This document shows, one piece after another, positions 18,577-27,131 of a stretch of 64,000 nt of DNA (the first letter of the stretch is position 1; the number at the start of each line of letters is the position of its first letter). Origin of the DNA: Aquicoccus porphyridii. GTDB taxonomy: Bacteria; Pseudomonadota; Alphaproteobacteria; Rhodobacterales; Rhodobacteraceae. The stretch is taken from the NCBI RefSeq assembly GCF_008369105.1, contig NZ_VINQ01000004.1, positions 237,437 through 301,436 on the forward strand, in the 5' to 3' direction. The notes under the pieces are model-generated. The model made no database searches and was not told the origin of the DNA. It saw only the letters and a program-made list of their open reading frames with translations. The position numbers were made by a program, and so were the translations under genes.

Positions 18577-19386
18577 TCACGCATGAAGGCTTACCGCCGC
18601 GCGCGCATTGCTGTCCACCCGCAGGTTGCGCGATCCGATCCGGATCGAGCGCGGCTGAAGTCCGAAAGTCTTGCGGATCGAATGGCTGAAATGGCTCGAA
18701 TCCGGATAGCCAAGGCTCAGCGCCACATCGGTAAGGCTGCCGGAATGGTTGGCATGCAAAAGGAAACCCCGCGCCCGCCGCCACATTCGATGATTGCGGA
18801 ACGAAACGCCGGTCTGTTCCTTGAACAGATGCAGGAAACGCGAGGATGACAACCCGATGATCCCGGCAAGGTCCGCCGCGAGGGTCTGGCTCTCCAGCCC
18901 GTCCCCCTCCATCTCCACAAGCGCGGTTTCGATCCTCGGGTCGATGCTGCGTTCCCGCAAGGCCCGCCCCAGCACGATCCGATCAAACGCGCCCGTGGTC
19001 ATGCGCGCGCCCCGCGCCCCATCCGAGAGCCGCCCCGCCGCCGCCCGCAACCGCGCAAGCAGCCCGGCCCGCCGCTCCGGGTCGCCGAATTCAACGAACA
19101 GGCGCTCCATATCCGCCGGGTCCAGCCGCTCGGGCTCGATCAGCACGCTGATGATGCTGCCGCAATCCGAAACCGCCTGATGCGCCACGTAGGGTGGAAC
19201 GATGGCCAGTTCCCGCCGGGTCCACGGCCCGTTGCCATGTTTCAACCGGAACCCGCCCTCCGGCGCCAGGTAGATCGACACCGCGCCAAGGCTCCGGGCC
19301 TTCATCCGATGTCCAAGCAGCCCGCGATAGAAAAGCCGGTCATCAAGCACCAGCATGTATTTGTGGTCCTCGATCCCTGCGGTCAT
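18577..19386 (-). CDS. AraC-family transcriptional regulator
   Basis: 269 residues: an N-terminal cupin-like sensing region (APEGGFRLKHGNGPWTRRELAIVPP) and a C-terminal double helix-turn-helix with AADLAGIIGLSSSRFLHLFKEQTG and SLTDVALSLGYPDSSHFSHSIRKTFG. Start ATG 19386 has AGGGGGG before it; the longer frame to 19560 lacks one. It is divergent from the acyl-CoA dehydrogenase gene and 175 bp from the carboxylase operon, so it is the likely local regulator. A dyad ATATT-N9-AATAT at 19504-19522 in the divergent spacer is a possible operator. Confidence 0.87.
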   Translation of the reverse strand: MTAGIEDHKYMLVLDDRLFYRGLLGHRMKARSLGAVSIYLAPEGGFRLKHGNGPWTRRELAIVPPYVAHQAVSDCGSIISVLIEPERLDPADMERLFVEFGDPERRAGLLARLRAAAGRLSDGARGARMTTGAFDRIVLGRALRERSIDPRIETALVEMEGDGLESQTLAADLAGIIGLSSSRFLHLFKEQTGVSFRNHRMWRRARGFLLHANHSGSLTDVALSLGYPDSSHFSHSIRKTFGLQPRSIRIGSRNLRVDSNARAAVSLHA

Positions 19387-19579
19387 CGCGATCCCCCCTG
19401 CGCTTGAACAATGCGACCGGGGCTCGATTCCCGTTTGCCCGGCGCGCCGGATGATCAAAACGGGAAAAGGCCGCACCCGCAAGATCAGCTTTTTCGTCTG
19501 ACGATATTGCCAGTCGTAATATGTAACGCTAGCTTGCCCCCAACGAAGGACCGCGCGCAATCACCCAAAGGACGCAAAC

Positions 19580-20857
19580 ATGATTCCCGAAAGCTCCCAG
19601 ACCTCGCTGGCCCTCAGGGCCCGGATCGAAACCTTCATGGAGGAACACATCTATCCGAACGAGGCCCGGTTCTACCGCGAATCCGAGGATCTGGGCCCGT
19701 GGAAGGTTCAGCCGGTGGTCGAGGAACTCAAGGCCAAGGCCCGGGCCGCAGGGCTCTGGAATCTCTTCCTGCCCGAATCAGACCGCGGCGCCGGGCTCAG
19801 CAATCTCGAATACGCGCCACTTTGCGAGGTGATGGGCCGCAGCCATCTCGCCCCCGAGGTCTTCAACTGCTCCGCCCCCGACACCGGCAACATGGAAGTC
19901 CTGGAACGCTACGGCTCGGACGCAGACAAGAAGCGCTGGCTCGAACCCTTGCTCAACGGCGAAATCCGCTCGGCCTTCGCCATGACGGAACCCGCCGTCG
20001 CCTCGTCGGACGCGCGCAACATCGAAAGCGCCATCACCCGCGATGGCGACGAATACGTCATCAACGGCCATAAATGGTATACCACCGGCGCCACCGACCC
20101 GCGTTGCAAGATCATCATCTTCATGGGCAAATCCGACCCCGACGCCGAACCCTACCGGCAACAGTCGATGATCCTCGTCCCCAAGGACACGCCCGGCGTG
20201 ACGGTGCGGCGCGCGCTGCCCGTCTTCGGCTTTTACGGGGTGCCCGACCGCGCCTCCGAAGTGCTGTTCGAGAATGTCCGCGTGCCCGCCTCGAACATGC
20301 TTCTGGGCGAAGGGCGCGGATTCGAGATCGCGCAGGGGCGGCTCGGGCCGGGGCGCATACACCATTGCATGCGCCTCATCGGGCTGGCCGAGCGCACCCT
20401 CGAAAAGATGGTGGCCCGCGCCGATGACCGCGTCGCCTTCGGCAAGCTCCTGTCGGACCAATCCGTCACCCGCGAACGCATCGCCGAATCGCGCATCATG
20501 ATCGAACAGGCCCGCCTGCTGACACTGCGCGCCGCGCACATGATGGACACCGTCGGCAACAAGGAGGCCAAGGCCGAAATCGCGATGATCAAGGTCGCGG
20601 TGCCGCAAATGGCCTGCAAGGTGATCGACTGGGCGATCCAGCTTTTCGGCGGCGGCGGCACCGGCAACGATTTCGGACTGGCGGCGGCCTATGCCACCGC
20701 GCGCCTCCTGCGCCTCGCCGACGGCCCCGACGAGGTTCACCGCGACCAGATCGCCCGGCTCGAATACAAGCGCCAGCGCAACCGCAACGAATCCGCCGGG
20801 GCGCCGAACGGGGCGCCCGCGCTTTCCGATACCGCCTTGGGTGTCGCGGCAAATTGA
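19580..20857 (+). CDS. Acyl-CoA dehydrogenase family protein (ACAD10/11-like)
   Basis: 425-residue flavoprotein. Signatures are [17 protein letters not shown] near residue 133 for FAD/substrate binding and [23 protein letters not shown] near residue 355 at the C-terminal FAD site. The subgroup resembles ACAD10/ACAD11, whose animal members act on 4-hydroxyacyl chains, rather than the classical fadE or short-chain enzymes. First gene of a plus-strand set with a GST and a BKACE gene; the divergent AraC gene probably controls it. Substrate unknown. Confidence 0.88.
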   Translation: MIPESSQTSLALRARIETFMEEHIYPNEARFYRESEDLGPWKVQPVVEELKAKARAAGLWNLFLPESDRGAGLSNLEYAPLCEVMGRSHLAPEVFNCSAPDTGNMEVLERYGSDADKKRWLEPLLNGEIRSAFAMTEPAVASSDARNIESAITRDGDEYVINGHKWYTTGATDPRCKIIIFMGKSDPDAEPYRQQSMILVPKDTPGVTVRRALPVFGFYGVPDRASEVLFENVRVPASNMLLGEGRGFEIAQGRLGPGRIHHCMRLIGLAERTLEKMVARADDRVAFGKLLSDQSVTRERIAESRIMIEQARLLTLRAAHMMDTVGNKEAKAEIAMIKVAVPQMACKVIDWAIQLFGGGGTGNDFGLAAAYATARLLRLADGPDEVHRDQIARLEYKRQRNRNESAGAPNGAPALSDTALGVAAN

Positions 20858-20906
20858 TCCATAAAGCACGGGCGACAACGGCAAGGACAAGGACAAGGAA
20901 GGCGTC

Positions 20907-21560
20907 ATGCTGCAACTCTGGCACTGCCACGATGCCCGCTCGTTCCGGGCGCTCTGGGCGCTCGAGGAACTCGGGCTCGACTACGACCTGCGCATGCTGC
21001 CCTTCCCGCCACGGGCACTGCGCAAGGAATACATGGCCGAAAATCCCCTTGGCACGGTCCCGCTCCTGATCGACGGCGACACGCGGATGACCGAATCCGC
21101 GGCCATCCCGCATTACCTCTCGACCGTTCACGGCGGCGGCAGGCTCGCCCGCGCGCCGGGCGAGGCGGAGTATGGCGCCTATCTCAACTGGCTGCACCAC
21201 GGCGAGGCGACGCTGACCTTTCCGCAAACGCTCTACCTGCGCTATGCCACGCTCGAACCCGAGGAACGCCGCCAGCCGCAGGTGGCCGAGGATTACAGGA
21301 AATGGTTTCTCGCCCGGCTGCGCCTCGCCGAGCAGACCCTCGCCGATGGCCGCGAATACCTTTTGACCGGCGGCTTTTCCAATGCCGACATCTCGGTCGG
21401 CTACGCGATCCAACTCGCGCTTGCCCTGCGCATGCGTGACGATCTGCCGCCGAACTGCCTCGCCTGGTTCGACCGCCTCTCCGCGCGCGACGGCTTTACC
21501 CGCGCCCAGGCCGCGCAACGGGCCGGCATGGAGGCCGAGGGGCTCAAACCCATCTTCTGA
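20907..21560 (+). CDS. Glutathione S-transferase family protein
   Basis: 217 residues: a thioredoxin-like N-terminal domain (LWHCHDARSFRALWALEELGLDY) with cis-Pro and SNAIL-like elements in GTVPLL and TESAAIPHYL, and an all-helical C-terminal domain. The first strand carries HDARSFRALW, where a Ser is the probable glutathione-activating residue. Lies 49 bp after the dehydrogenase gene, so probably co-transcribed. Substrate unknown. Confidence 0.87.
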   Translation: MLQLWHCHDARSFRALWALEELGLDYDLRMLPFPPRALRKEYMAENPLGTVPLLIDGDTRMTESAAIPHYLSTVHGGGRLARAPGEAEYGAYLNWLHHGEATLTFPQTLYLRYATLEPEERRQPQVAEDYRKWFLARLRLAEQTLADGREYLLTGGFSNADISVGYAIQLALALRMRDDLPPNCLAWFDRLSARDGFTRAQAAQRAGMEAEGLKPIF

Positions 21561-21643
21561 GCCGGGTGCAGCGCATTCACGCAAGCCCGCCCCTGCCGCC
21601 ATCCCTATGCTGGCACACGGAAACACGGCCACCCGGAGGGATC

Positions 21644-22501
21644 ATGTCCAAAGCCATCATCACCTGCGCGCTCAACGGTGTGCTCACCGACCCAAGGCAG
21701 CACAACGTCCCCGTCACCCCCGCCGAAATGGCCGCCGAGGCACGGCGCGCCTATGACGCGGGCGCGAGCGTCATGCATATCCACCTGCGCCAGCAAGGCC
21801 CGGACCAAGGCCACCTGCCCGCCTGGGACATCGACCTTTCGCGCGCGGTGCAATCCGCCATCCGCGACGCCTGCCCCGACGTGATCATCAACCACACCAC
21901 CGGCACCGTCGGCCCCGACTACCGGCCCGCGCTCGATTGCATCGCGGCCACGCGGCCTGAAATGGCGGCCTGCAACGCGGGCTCGCTGAACTATCTCAAG
22001 CTGCGCTCCAACGGCGACTGGGCCTGGCCGCCGATGATGTTCGACAACCCGGTCGAAAAGGTGCAAGCGTTTCTCGATGTCATGGCCAGCGCGGGCACGA
22101 TCCCCGAATTCGAATGTTTCGACACCGGCATCATCCGCTGCGTCGGCATGTATCAGCGCAACGGCATGTTCTCCGGCACGGCGCAGCTCAACTTCGTGAT
22201 GGGCGTCGCCTCGGGCATGCCCGCGCGACCCGACCTGCTGGCGATCCTCACTGATCTCGCGCCCGACGATGCGCGCTGGCAGGTCACCGCCATCGGCCGC
22301 GCCGAGATCTGGCCGCTGCACAGCCGCACCGCCGAACTGGGCGGCCATTTGCGCACCGGGCTCGAGGATACGTTCTACCTGCCCTCCGGCGACAAGGTCA
22401 CGTCGAACGGCCCCCTGATCGAGGCGCTGGCCCAGACCGCCCGCGAGGCCGGGCGCGACATCGCCTCCCCCGCCGAGGCGCGCGCCATGCTCGGGCTCTG
22501 A
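21644..22501 (+). CDS. BKACE family beta-keto acid cleavage enzyme (DUF849)
   Basis: 285-residue TIM-barrel zinc enzyme. Recognisable elements are ITCALNGVLT at the N-terminus, the metal ligands in SVMHIHLR, and the INHTTGT substrate loop. BKACE enzymes condense a beta-keto acid with acetyl-CoA to give acetoacetate plus a new acyl-CoA. Start ATG 21644 sits behind CGGAGGG; the open frame from 21566 is not used. Last gene of the set with the acyl-CoA dehydrogenase and GST; together they suggest shortening of an oxidised acid. Confidence 0.9.
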   Translation: MSKAIITCALNGVLTDPRQHNVPVTPAEMAAEARRAYDAGASVMHIHLRQQGPDQGHLPAWDIDLSRAVQSAIRDACPDVIINHTTGTVGPDYRPALDCIAATRPEMAACNAGSLNYLKLRSNGDWAWPPMMFDNPVEKVQAFLDVMASAGTIPEFECFDTGIIRCVGMYQRNGMFSGTAQLNFVMGVASGMPARPDLLAILTDLAPDDARWQVTAIGRAEIWPLHSRTAELGGHLRTGLEDTFYLPSGDKVTSNGPLIEALAQTAREAGRDIASPAEARAMLGL

Positions 22502-22582
22502 CCGGGGGGGGCCGCGCGAAAAGCGACGTTCGAAACCCCCGTTCCCATGTCGGCTAGCGTGCCGTGAGCGCATTCAGAAACC

Positions 22583-23005
22583 CTACCGCTTCGGGGCGAG
22601 CCTGGTTTCTTCGCGCCCGCGATCCATCGTCGAAGCGGACAGGACCAGCAAGCCACCGGCAAGAGCCCAGTTCTTGACCATGATCGACATCTGCCACGGG
22701 TCGGACGGCACGAAGTGGAAGGCGCTCGTCACCAAACAGTAGAACGCCAATGCGCGGCTGACGGGGCGCAAACACATGTTGGCGATCAGAAGAAATGCCG
22801 CCCCCGCGTTGAAGATCATCGCCGGCCAGACGAGCCATTCCGGCAAGCCGAAGCCCGCCAGAAGCGCACTTGCCGTGTCGGGCTGCATGACCTTCTGAAC
22901 CGCACCGGCAAGAAACAGCCCCGCCAACAAGACGCGGCCAGCGGCCAATTCCAGCCGGGCCGTCACGCCGCGGGCGAAAAGGCCAGGCTCAGACCGTTCA
23001 GGCAA
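22583..23005 (-). CDS. DoxX-family membrane protein
   Basis: 140 residues with four hydrophobic helices and the DoxX signature AGRVLLAGLFLAGAVQKV at the N-terminus. DoxX-like proteins have been linked to quinone or thiol redox protection at the membrane. The gene overlaps the end of msrB by 43 nt in another frame and is the last of the sigma-factor module, so translational coupling to MsrB is likely. Confidence 0.8.
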   Translation of the reverse strand: MPERSEPGLFARGVTARLELAAGRVLLAGLFLAGAVQKVMQPDTASALLAGFGLPEWLVWPAMIFNAGAAFLLIANMCLRPVSRALAFYCLVTSAFHFVPSDPWQMSIMVKNWALAGGLLVLSASTMDRGREETRLAPKR

Positions 23006-23430
23006 TGCCTTTTCCCGGTGGGGGCTGGCCCGTCATCGAAGACATGGCCAAAATGGCTGCCGCAGCGGCGGCAATGCACCTCGGTGCGGACCTGAAAGAT
23101 GAAGTTGCGGTCTTCCTTGGTCCGGACAGCATCCGGAATGCTTTCGAAAAAGCTCGGCCACCCGGTTTCGCTGTCGTATTTCGCGGCGGCGTCATAGACG
23201 GGCAGATCACAGCCGCGGCAATGGTACGTGCCGGGCCGCGTTTCTTCGTTCAGGGCACTGGTATAGGGGCGCTCGGTCGCCTCTTCGCGCAGCACCATGT
23301 ATTCCTCTTCGGTCAGGCGCTCTCGCCATTCCGCATCGCTTCGGCATATCTCGAAACCGCAAGCGGCGGCGTATACCGGCCGAGCAAGCACAGCCGCACA
23401 GGCTGTCAGAAAGAGTGTACGTCGGTTCAT
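22963..23430 (-). CDS. msrB: Secreted peptide-methionine (R)-S-oxide reductase
   Basis: 155 residues. The N-terminus MNRRTLFLTACAAVLARPVYA is a signal peptide, so the enzyme acts outside the cytoplasm. Structural zinc cysteines are Cys71/74 (CRGC) and Cys120/123 (CRRC); the catalytic Cys143 lies in GKRHCLNGLSL. It repairs oxidised methionine in envelope proteins. Its position after the fasciclin gene and before doxX fits an envelope-oxidation response. The inverted repeat CCCGGGCAGG/CCTGCCCGGG at 23453-23494 separates it from the fasciclin gene. Confidence 0.93.
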   Translation of the reverse strand: MNRRTLFLTACAAVLARPVYAAACGFEICRSDAEWRERLTEEEYMVLREEATERPYTSALNEETRPGTYHCRGCDLPVYDAAAKYDSETGWPSFFESIPDAVRTKEDRNFIFQVRTEVHCRRCGSHFGHVFDDGPAPTGKRHCLNGLSLAFSPAA

Positions 23431-23508
23431 GATGGCACCTGTTGTGAAGAGACCCGGGCAGGGCCCGCGGGGATAATCGTTGATCCTGCCCGGGAGGTCC
23501 TGCTCGAA

Positions 23509-24060
23509 TTACTTCGGAACAAGGACCGTATCGACGACGTGGATCACGCCGTTTGACTGATTGACGTCCGCGATCGTCACGCGACCCGCGTTGCCGTTCT
23601 CGTCGTAGATATAGACCTTGCTGCCCTTGACCTGGGCAGACAAAGCGTCACCCGATACGGCGTTGAAGTGATAAAAGCCGTCGGACGAAGCGCGCGCCTT
23701 GCGGGCGATTTCCGCCGAGGACCAGTTCCCGGCGACAACATGCGCGGTCAGGACCTTGACCAGCATGTCCTTGTTCTCGGGCTTCAGCAGCGTGTCGACC
23801 GTTCCCGCGGGCAGCGCGGCAAAGGCGTCGTTCACGGGCGCGAAAACGGTAAACGGCCCGGGGCCCTGCAGCGTCTCGACCAGGCCCGCGGCCTGAACGG
23901 CGGCCACGAGGGTGGTGTGGTCCGCCGAGTTCACGGCGTTTTCGACGATGTTCTTGGTTTCGAACATTGCGGCGCCACCAACCATCGGGTTTTCCGCATA
24001 GGCGGCTGTTGCGATGGTGAGCGCCACGACGGCGGTGGCCAGTTTGGATGCGATCTTCAT
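23509..24060 (-). CDS. Fasciclin (FAS1) domain secreted protein
   Basis: 183 residues with signal peptide MKIASKLATAVVALTIATAAYA and one FAS1 domain. Both conserved FAS1 boxes are present: GPFTVFAPVNDAFAALP and GVIHVVDTVLVPK. AGGAGG precedes ATG 24060. The best-known bacterial relatives are the mycobacterial MPT70/MPT83 antigens, which are controlled by SigK/RskA; here too the gene sits directly downstream of an RskA-like anti-sigma factor and has its own ECF-type promoter at 24111-24136. Adhesive or redox function uncertain. Confidence 0.92.
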   Translation of the reverse strand: MKIASKLATAVVALTIATAAYAENPMVGGAAMFETKNIVENAVNSADHTTLVAAVQAAGLVETLQGPGPFTVFAPVNDAFAALPAGTVDTLLKPENKDMLVKVLTAHVVAGNWSSAEIARKARASSDGFYHFNAVSGDALSAQVKGSKVYIYDENGNAGRVTIADVNQSNGVIHVVDTVLVPK

Positions 24061-24110
24061 GTAGTCCTCCTCTTGAATGTGCCAGCGATGTTTCGTGGCT
24101 GCAAAGGACA

Positions 24111-24136
24111 CACGGTCGAACGCGCGAAAGAGTTTC
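24111..24136 (-). promoter_or_regulatory. ECF-type promoter upstream of the fasciclin gene
   Basis: On the minus strand: GAAACT-N16-CGTG, the -10 ending about 50 nt before ATG 24060. The same words with identical spacing occur upstream of the DUF4394 gene (26418-26443). Confidence 0.6.
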
Positions 24137-24152
24137 ATTCGATCCGAAAGAT

Positions 24153-24839
24153 TCAAACGTCGAAGAACTGGCCAGCGGCCAGAATGGCGCCCGTGGGCGC
24201 GCCCGTCGGCGAACCGCCTTCTGGCTCGTCAGAGACGGCCAGTGTTCCGCCCTCGATCATGGCGGCAATCTCGGGGCTGATCTCGAAGGTGATTTGCCCG
24301 CCTGCCGGGATCACGCCCAGCGACACGGGCGCATCCGCGTTCTCGCCGATCACCCAAAGCTCGAAGTCGCGGCCCGACATTGGCGCGCCCTGTTCGGGGA
24401 TCACCTTGAACAGGTTGCCATCCGGGGCATAGCCGGCCTCGATACGCACGGCGCCATCCTCGGAGATCAGCGTCGCATGGAACGCCGGATCGAAAGCCGG
24501 GCCACGCAGCATCGGGCTCAGTGCAAGAAACGCAACGACCGCAACGGCCGCCAGCGCGGGCCACGCCAGCCACCCCCAGACCGAGCCACGCCGCGGCGCT
24601 GCACGCTCGCCATGCAGTTTGGCGAGAAGCCGGGACTTGACCGCGGGCGGTGGCGCCACGTCCGGCACATCCGCGGCCAGCGCGGCAAACTCGGCCTCCC
24701 AGAACTGCACCCGCGCGCGAAGCTCGTGTTCTGCCTTAAGCCGCGCCTCGAAGGCCCGCTCGGCATCCCCGTCCAGCAGGCGCAAGACGTATTCGGCGGC
24801 CAGCGCCCCGTCTTCCGGTATGTCCTGCGGGTCACTCAT
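24153..24839 (-). CDS. Anti-sigma factor, RskA type
   Basis: About 228 residues: a cytosolic N-terminal anti-sigma region (LAAEYVLRLLDGDAERAFEARL), one membrane helix near residues 88-108 (WLAWPALAAVAVVAFLALSP) and a periplasmic RskA C-terminal domain ending GGTLAVSDEPEGGSPTG, a signature of this family. The zinc HxxxCxxC motif is missing, as in RskA. The start at 24839 overlaps the sigma factor stop as ATGA. It should hold the sigma factor inactive until envelope stress triggers proteolysis. Confidence 0.93.
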   Translation of the reverse strand: MSDPQDIPEDGALAAEYVLRLLDGDAERAFEARLKAEHELRARVQFWEAEFAALAADVPDVAPPPAVKSRLLAKLHGERAAPRRGSVWGWLAWPALAAVAVVAFLALSPMLRGPAFDPAFHATLISEDGAVRIEAGYAPDGNLFKVIPEQGAPMSGRDFELWVIGENADAPVSLGVIPAGGQITFEISPEIAAMIEGGTLAVSDEPEGGSPTGAPTGAILAAGQFFDV

Positions 24840-25378
24840 CGCGAAAGGCACTCCTTCAAGGCCATCAGACTGCGGCGCAGCCAGGTTCTCATCGTGTTCA
24901 GCGGCACGTCGAAGCGTTTCGCCAGGTGTTGATACGTCGCACCATCCAGATAGGCCGCGCGCACGGCGGCGGCCCGGTCCGGCGGCAATTCCTCGAAGCA
25001 GGCGCTGATCCGACGCTGTTCCGAAGCGGCAATGCTCACGTCTTCGGGGCCGGGGCGTTTTTCGACCAGTTCCCCCGCATCGTCGAGGTCGGTTTCACAT
25101 GATCGCTTGGCGCGCAGGCGATCGATCGACAGGTTCCGCGCCACCGTAATCAGCCATGTCATGGGGCTGTGCCCGGTCACGGCATAGCGATCCGCCTTGT
25201 GCCAGACGCGCAGATAGACATCCTGAAGGGCGTCTTCGGCTTCCGACCGGTTCTTCAACACACGCAGGCAGACGGCGAAAAGCTTTCCGCTGGTTGCATC
25301 GTAAAGCGCAGCGAAAGCTGTACGGTCGCCAAGCGCGACCTTCGCAATCAACTCTTCGATGTCGTTTCGACTTGCCAT
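24836..25378 (-). CDS. ECF sigma factor, SigK-like
   Basis: 180 residues. Region 2: FAALYDATSGKLFAVCLRVL then SEAEDALQDVYLRVWHKAD and MTWLITVARNLSIDRLRA. Region 4: ELPPDRAAAVRAAYLDGATYQHLAKRFDVPLNTMRTWLRRSLMAL. The RTWLRR recognition helix is of the SigK/ECF19-like type. It is translationally coupled to the anti-sigma gene. The upstream 128 bp hold the terminator of the DUF4394 gene; I do not see a clear copy of the GAAACT-N16-CGTG promoter before this gene, so autoregulation is not evident. Confidence 0.94.
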   Translation of the reverse strand: MASRNDIEELIAKVALGDRTAFAALYDATSGKLFAVCLRVLKNRSEAEDALQDVYLRVWHKADRYAVTGHSPMTWLITVARNLSIDRLRAKRSCETDLDDAGELVEKRPGPEDVSIAASEQRRISACFEELPPDRAAAVRAAYLDGATYQHLAKRFDVPLNTMRTWLRRSLMALKECLSR

Positions 25379-25426
25379 GTCCCCGCGTGACCGTCAGAAA
25401 AGCCAACTTTTCTTTGCAAGTGACGC

Positions 25427-25461
25427 AGATAAACCCGGACTGCAAACACGCGCAGTCCGGG
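25427..25461 (-). terminator. Intrinsic terminator after the DUF4394 gene
   Basis: On the minus strand: 10-bp stem CCCGGACTGC / GCAGTCCGGG with an 8-nt loop, followed by TTTAT. It separates the DUF4394 gene from the sigma factor gene. Confidence 0.75.
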
Positions 25462-25506
25462 CCACCTTCACCTGCACACGAAAACTCGTTACCCAACCGG
25501 CGCGTT

Positions 25507-26358
25507 TCACATTCCGAGCGATGCCGCGAAGCCGGTAATGCCACCCATGCCAAGATCGGCTTTCATCGTCGCGGCGCCGGTCTCGAGGTCGATCGTGTAG
25601 AGCCCGGCCGTCTCTTCGCCCTCCATCTGCAGAATGGCGAAGGCCATGTTCTCCCCCTCGCTTGGCGAGACGATATCGAAACCGCCCATCGGGGCCAGAT
25701 CGACAGCCATGCCATCGACGGTGATCTTGCCGATGGTCTCCAGCGTTCCCGCATTGTTGGCAAGGCTGACCAACGCATCGGTGCCAGCGTCAAGCGCGTA
25801 CTGGAACGTTTCACCCGCCGTCATGTCGTTGATCGCGTTGGTATAGGCGTTGGCAAAGACCATCGGCGTCGTGCCGGCCATCGCATCGCCGTCGCCATAG
25901 GCCAGGCTGGTGAACCGGCGCACCGAACCGGCGCGCTCGTCATTGTCGCCAAAGCCCTCGGGGAAGTAGACGAGGTTGTCGCCTGCCGATGTCACGGCAC
26001 GCACCGCGTCGATCTTGTTGTTGAAGTCGAACGCGACCATCTTGCCGTCGCCGATCATGGCATCGTCCATGAAGACGGCACCCAGATCGGTCATCTCGCC
26101 CGACATCGGGTCGATCGTTGCGATCATGCCGTCGGAAAAGCCGAGAAGTTCACCGGTGACCGGACGCCATGCAATCGCCTGCAGCGAAGCCGTCAGGCTG
26201 TGGGTCATGACATCGTCGGGCGCGTTCAAGTCGCCCATGACGACCAGCGTGGTGCCACCGTCCGCCAAGGCATAGCCAGAAATCGCCGCATGCCCGCCAG
26301 CAAATGCCGGGCCTGAAGCGAGAGCGATAAGAGACGTCACAAGAGCTTGAGTTTTCAT
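25507..26358 (-). CDS. DUF4394 domain secreted protein
   Basis: 283 residues with signal peptide MKTQALVTSLIALASGPAFAG and a DUF4394 beta-propeller-like repeat: LQAIAWRPVTGELLGFSDG, MVAFDFNNKIDAVRAVTSAG, TSLAYGDGD and FANAYTNAIN are typical. The mature protein is strongly acidic. It shares an ECF-type promoter with the fasciclin gene, so it is placed in the sigma-factor regulon. Function unknown. Confidence 0.85.
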   Translation of the reverse strand: MKTQALVTSLIALASGPAFAGGHAAISGYALADGGTTLVVMGDLNAPDDVMTHSLTASLQAIAWRPVTGELLGFSDGMIATIDPMSGEMTDLGAVFMDDAMIGDGKMVAFDFNNKIDAVRAVTSAGDNLVYFPEGFGDNDERAGSVRRFTSLAYGDGDAMAGTTPMVFANAYTNAINDMTAGETFQYALDAGTDALVSLANNAGTLETIGKITVDGMAVDLAPMGGFDIVSPSEGENMAFAILQMEGEETAGLYTIDLETGAATMKADLGMGGITGFAASLGM

Positions 26359-26417
26359 TGTCCTACCTTTCGATGTTGCCGCAACACGCGCTGTCTAAAA
26401 CGCGCTCTGATCTCAAC

Positions 26418-26443
26418 CACGAAAGGAAACACGCAATAGTTTC
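26418..26443 (-). promoter_or_regulatory. ECF-type promoter upstream of the DUF4394 gene
   Basis: On the minus strand: GAAACT-N16-CGTG, the -10 ending about 60 nt before ATG 26358. Matches the fasciclin promoter in both hexamer-like words and spacing. Confidence 0.6.
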
Positions 26444-26608
26444 GCCGCTCATCCAATAAAGTGCGATTTTTCTCGCGTCATGCGCCGTGACGCGTCGGCC
26501 CACGCCGAAACCGACATTCGAGCCCGTGACCTGATGAGACTGAAGCTTGCAAGGAAGGTCCGGACGCCCCCCAAAGCGGACGTGACCTTGAACCTTGCCG
26601 AACGCTCG

Positions 26609-27088
26609 TCACAAGAGAATGTCCTCGACCAGCAGCGAGAAGAACTGCGACTTGTTGCTGACATCCGCCTTGCGATAGATCGCCGTGCATTGTGCCTTCA
26701 CGGTGCCCTCGCGCGTGTTACGCAGGCCGGCAATCTCGGTCAGGGACATTCCCTTGAGCAGGAACCACGCCACTTCGGTCTCCGCCGGGGTCAGGCCGAG
26801 TTTGCGGAAATAGTCGTCGACAACCGCGGTGAATTCGCCCGCGGTCAGGCGTCGCGCAGATTCCGCGCGCCGGATGTCGCGGCTCGCGGTAACGGCCAGC
26901 ACCGTCCCCAGCACCGCGCCCAGCACCAGCCCGAGGCTCGCCCCGATATCGACCAGCTCTCGCGTCTGCCAGCGCAGTGGAATCGTCGGCAGGCCCGCAA
27001 CGGCGGCCAGAATTTCCCACAGGAAATAGGCACCGCAGCCGACCTGGACAAGCACCAGGGCCCAGAGCAGCCAGGGATGCCTCAGCAT
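26609..27088 (-). CDS. Membrane-anchored LuxR-type HTH regulator
   Basis: 159 residues. Two N-terminal membrane helices (LWALVLVQVGCGAYFLWEIL and GASLGLVLGAVLGTVLAV) are followed by a LuxR/GerE helix-turn-helix: LTPAETEVAWFLLKGMSLTEIAGLRNTREGTVKAQCTAIYRKADV. No receiver or autoinducer domain is present. It is the last of three minus-strand genes whose other two products are secreted low-complexity proteins; it may sense the envelope and control them. No terminator separates it from the gene upstream (43 bp). Confidence 0.85.
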   Translation of the reverse strand: MLRHPWLLWALVLVQVGCGAYFLWEILAAVAGLPTIPLRWQTRELVDIGASLGLVLGAVLGTVLAVTASRDIRRAESARRLTAGEFTAVVDDYFRKLGLTPAETEVAWFLLKGMSLTEIAGLRNTREGTVKAQCTAIYRKADVSNKSQFFSLLVEDILL

Positions 27089-27131
27089 GGCACCACGCGG
27101 ACACCGCGCAAGGATTCAACGGCCCGAAGCA

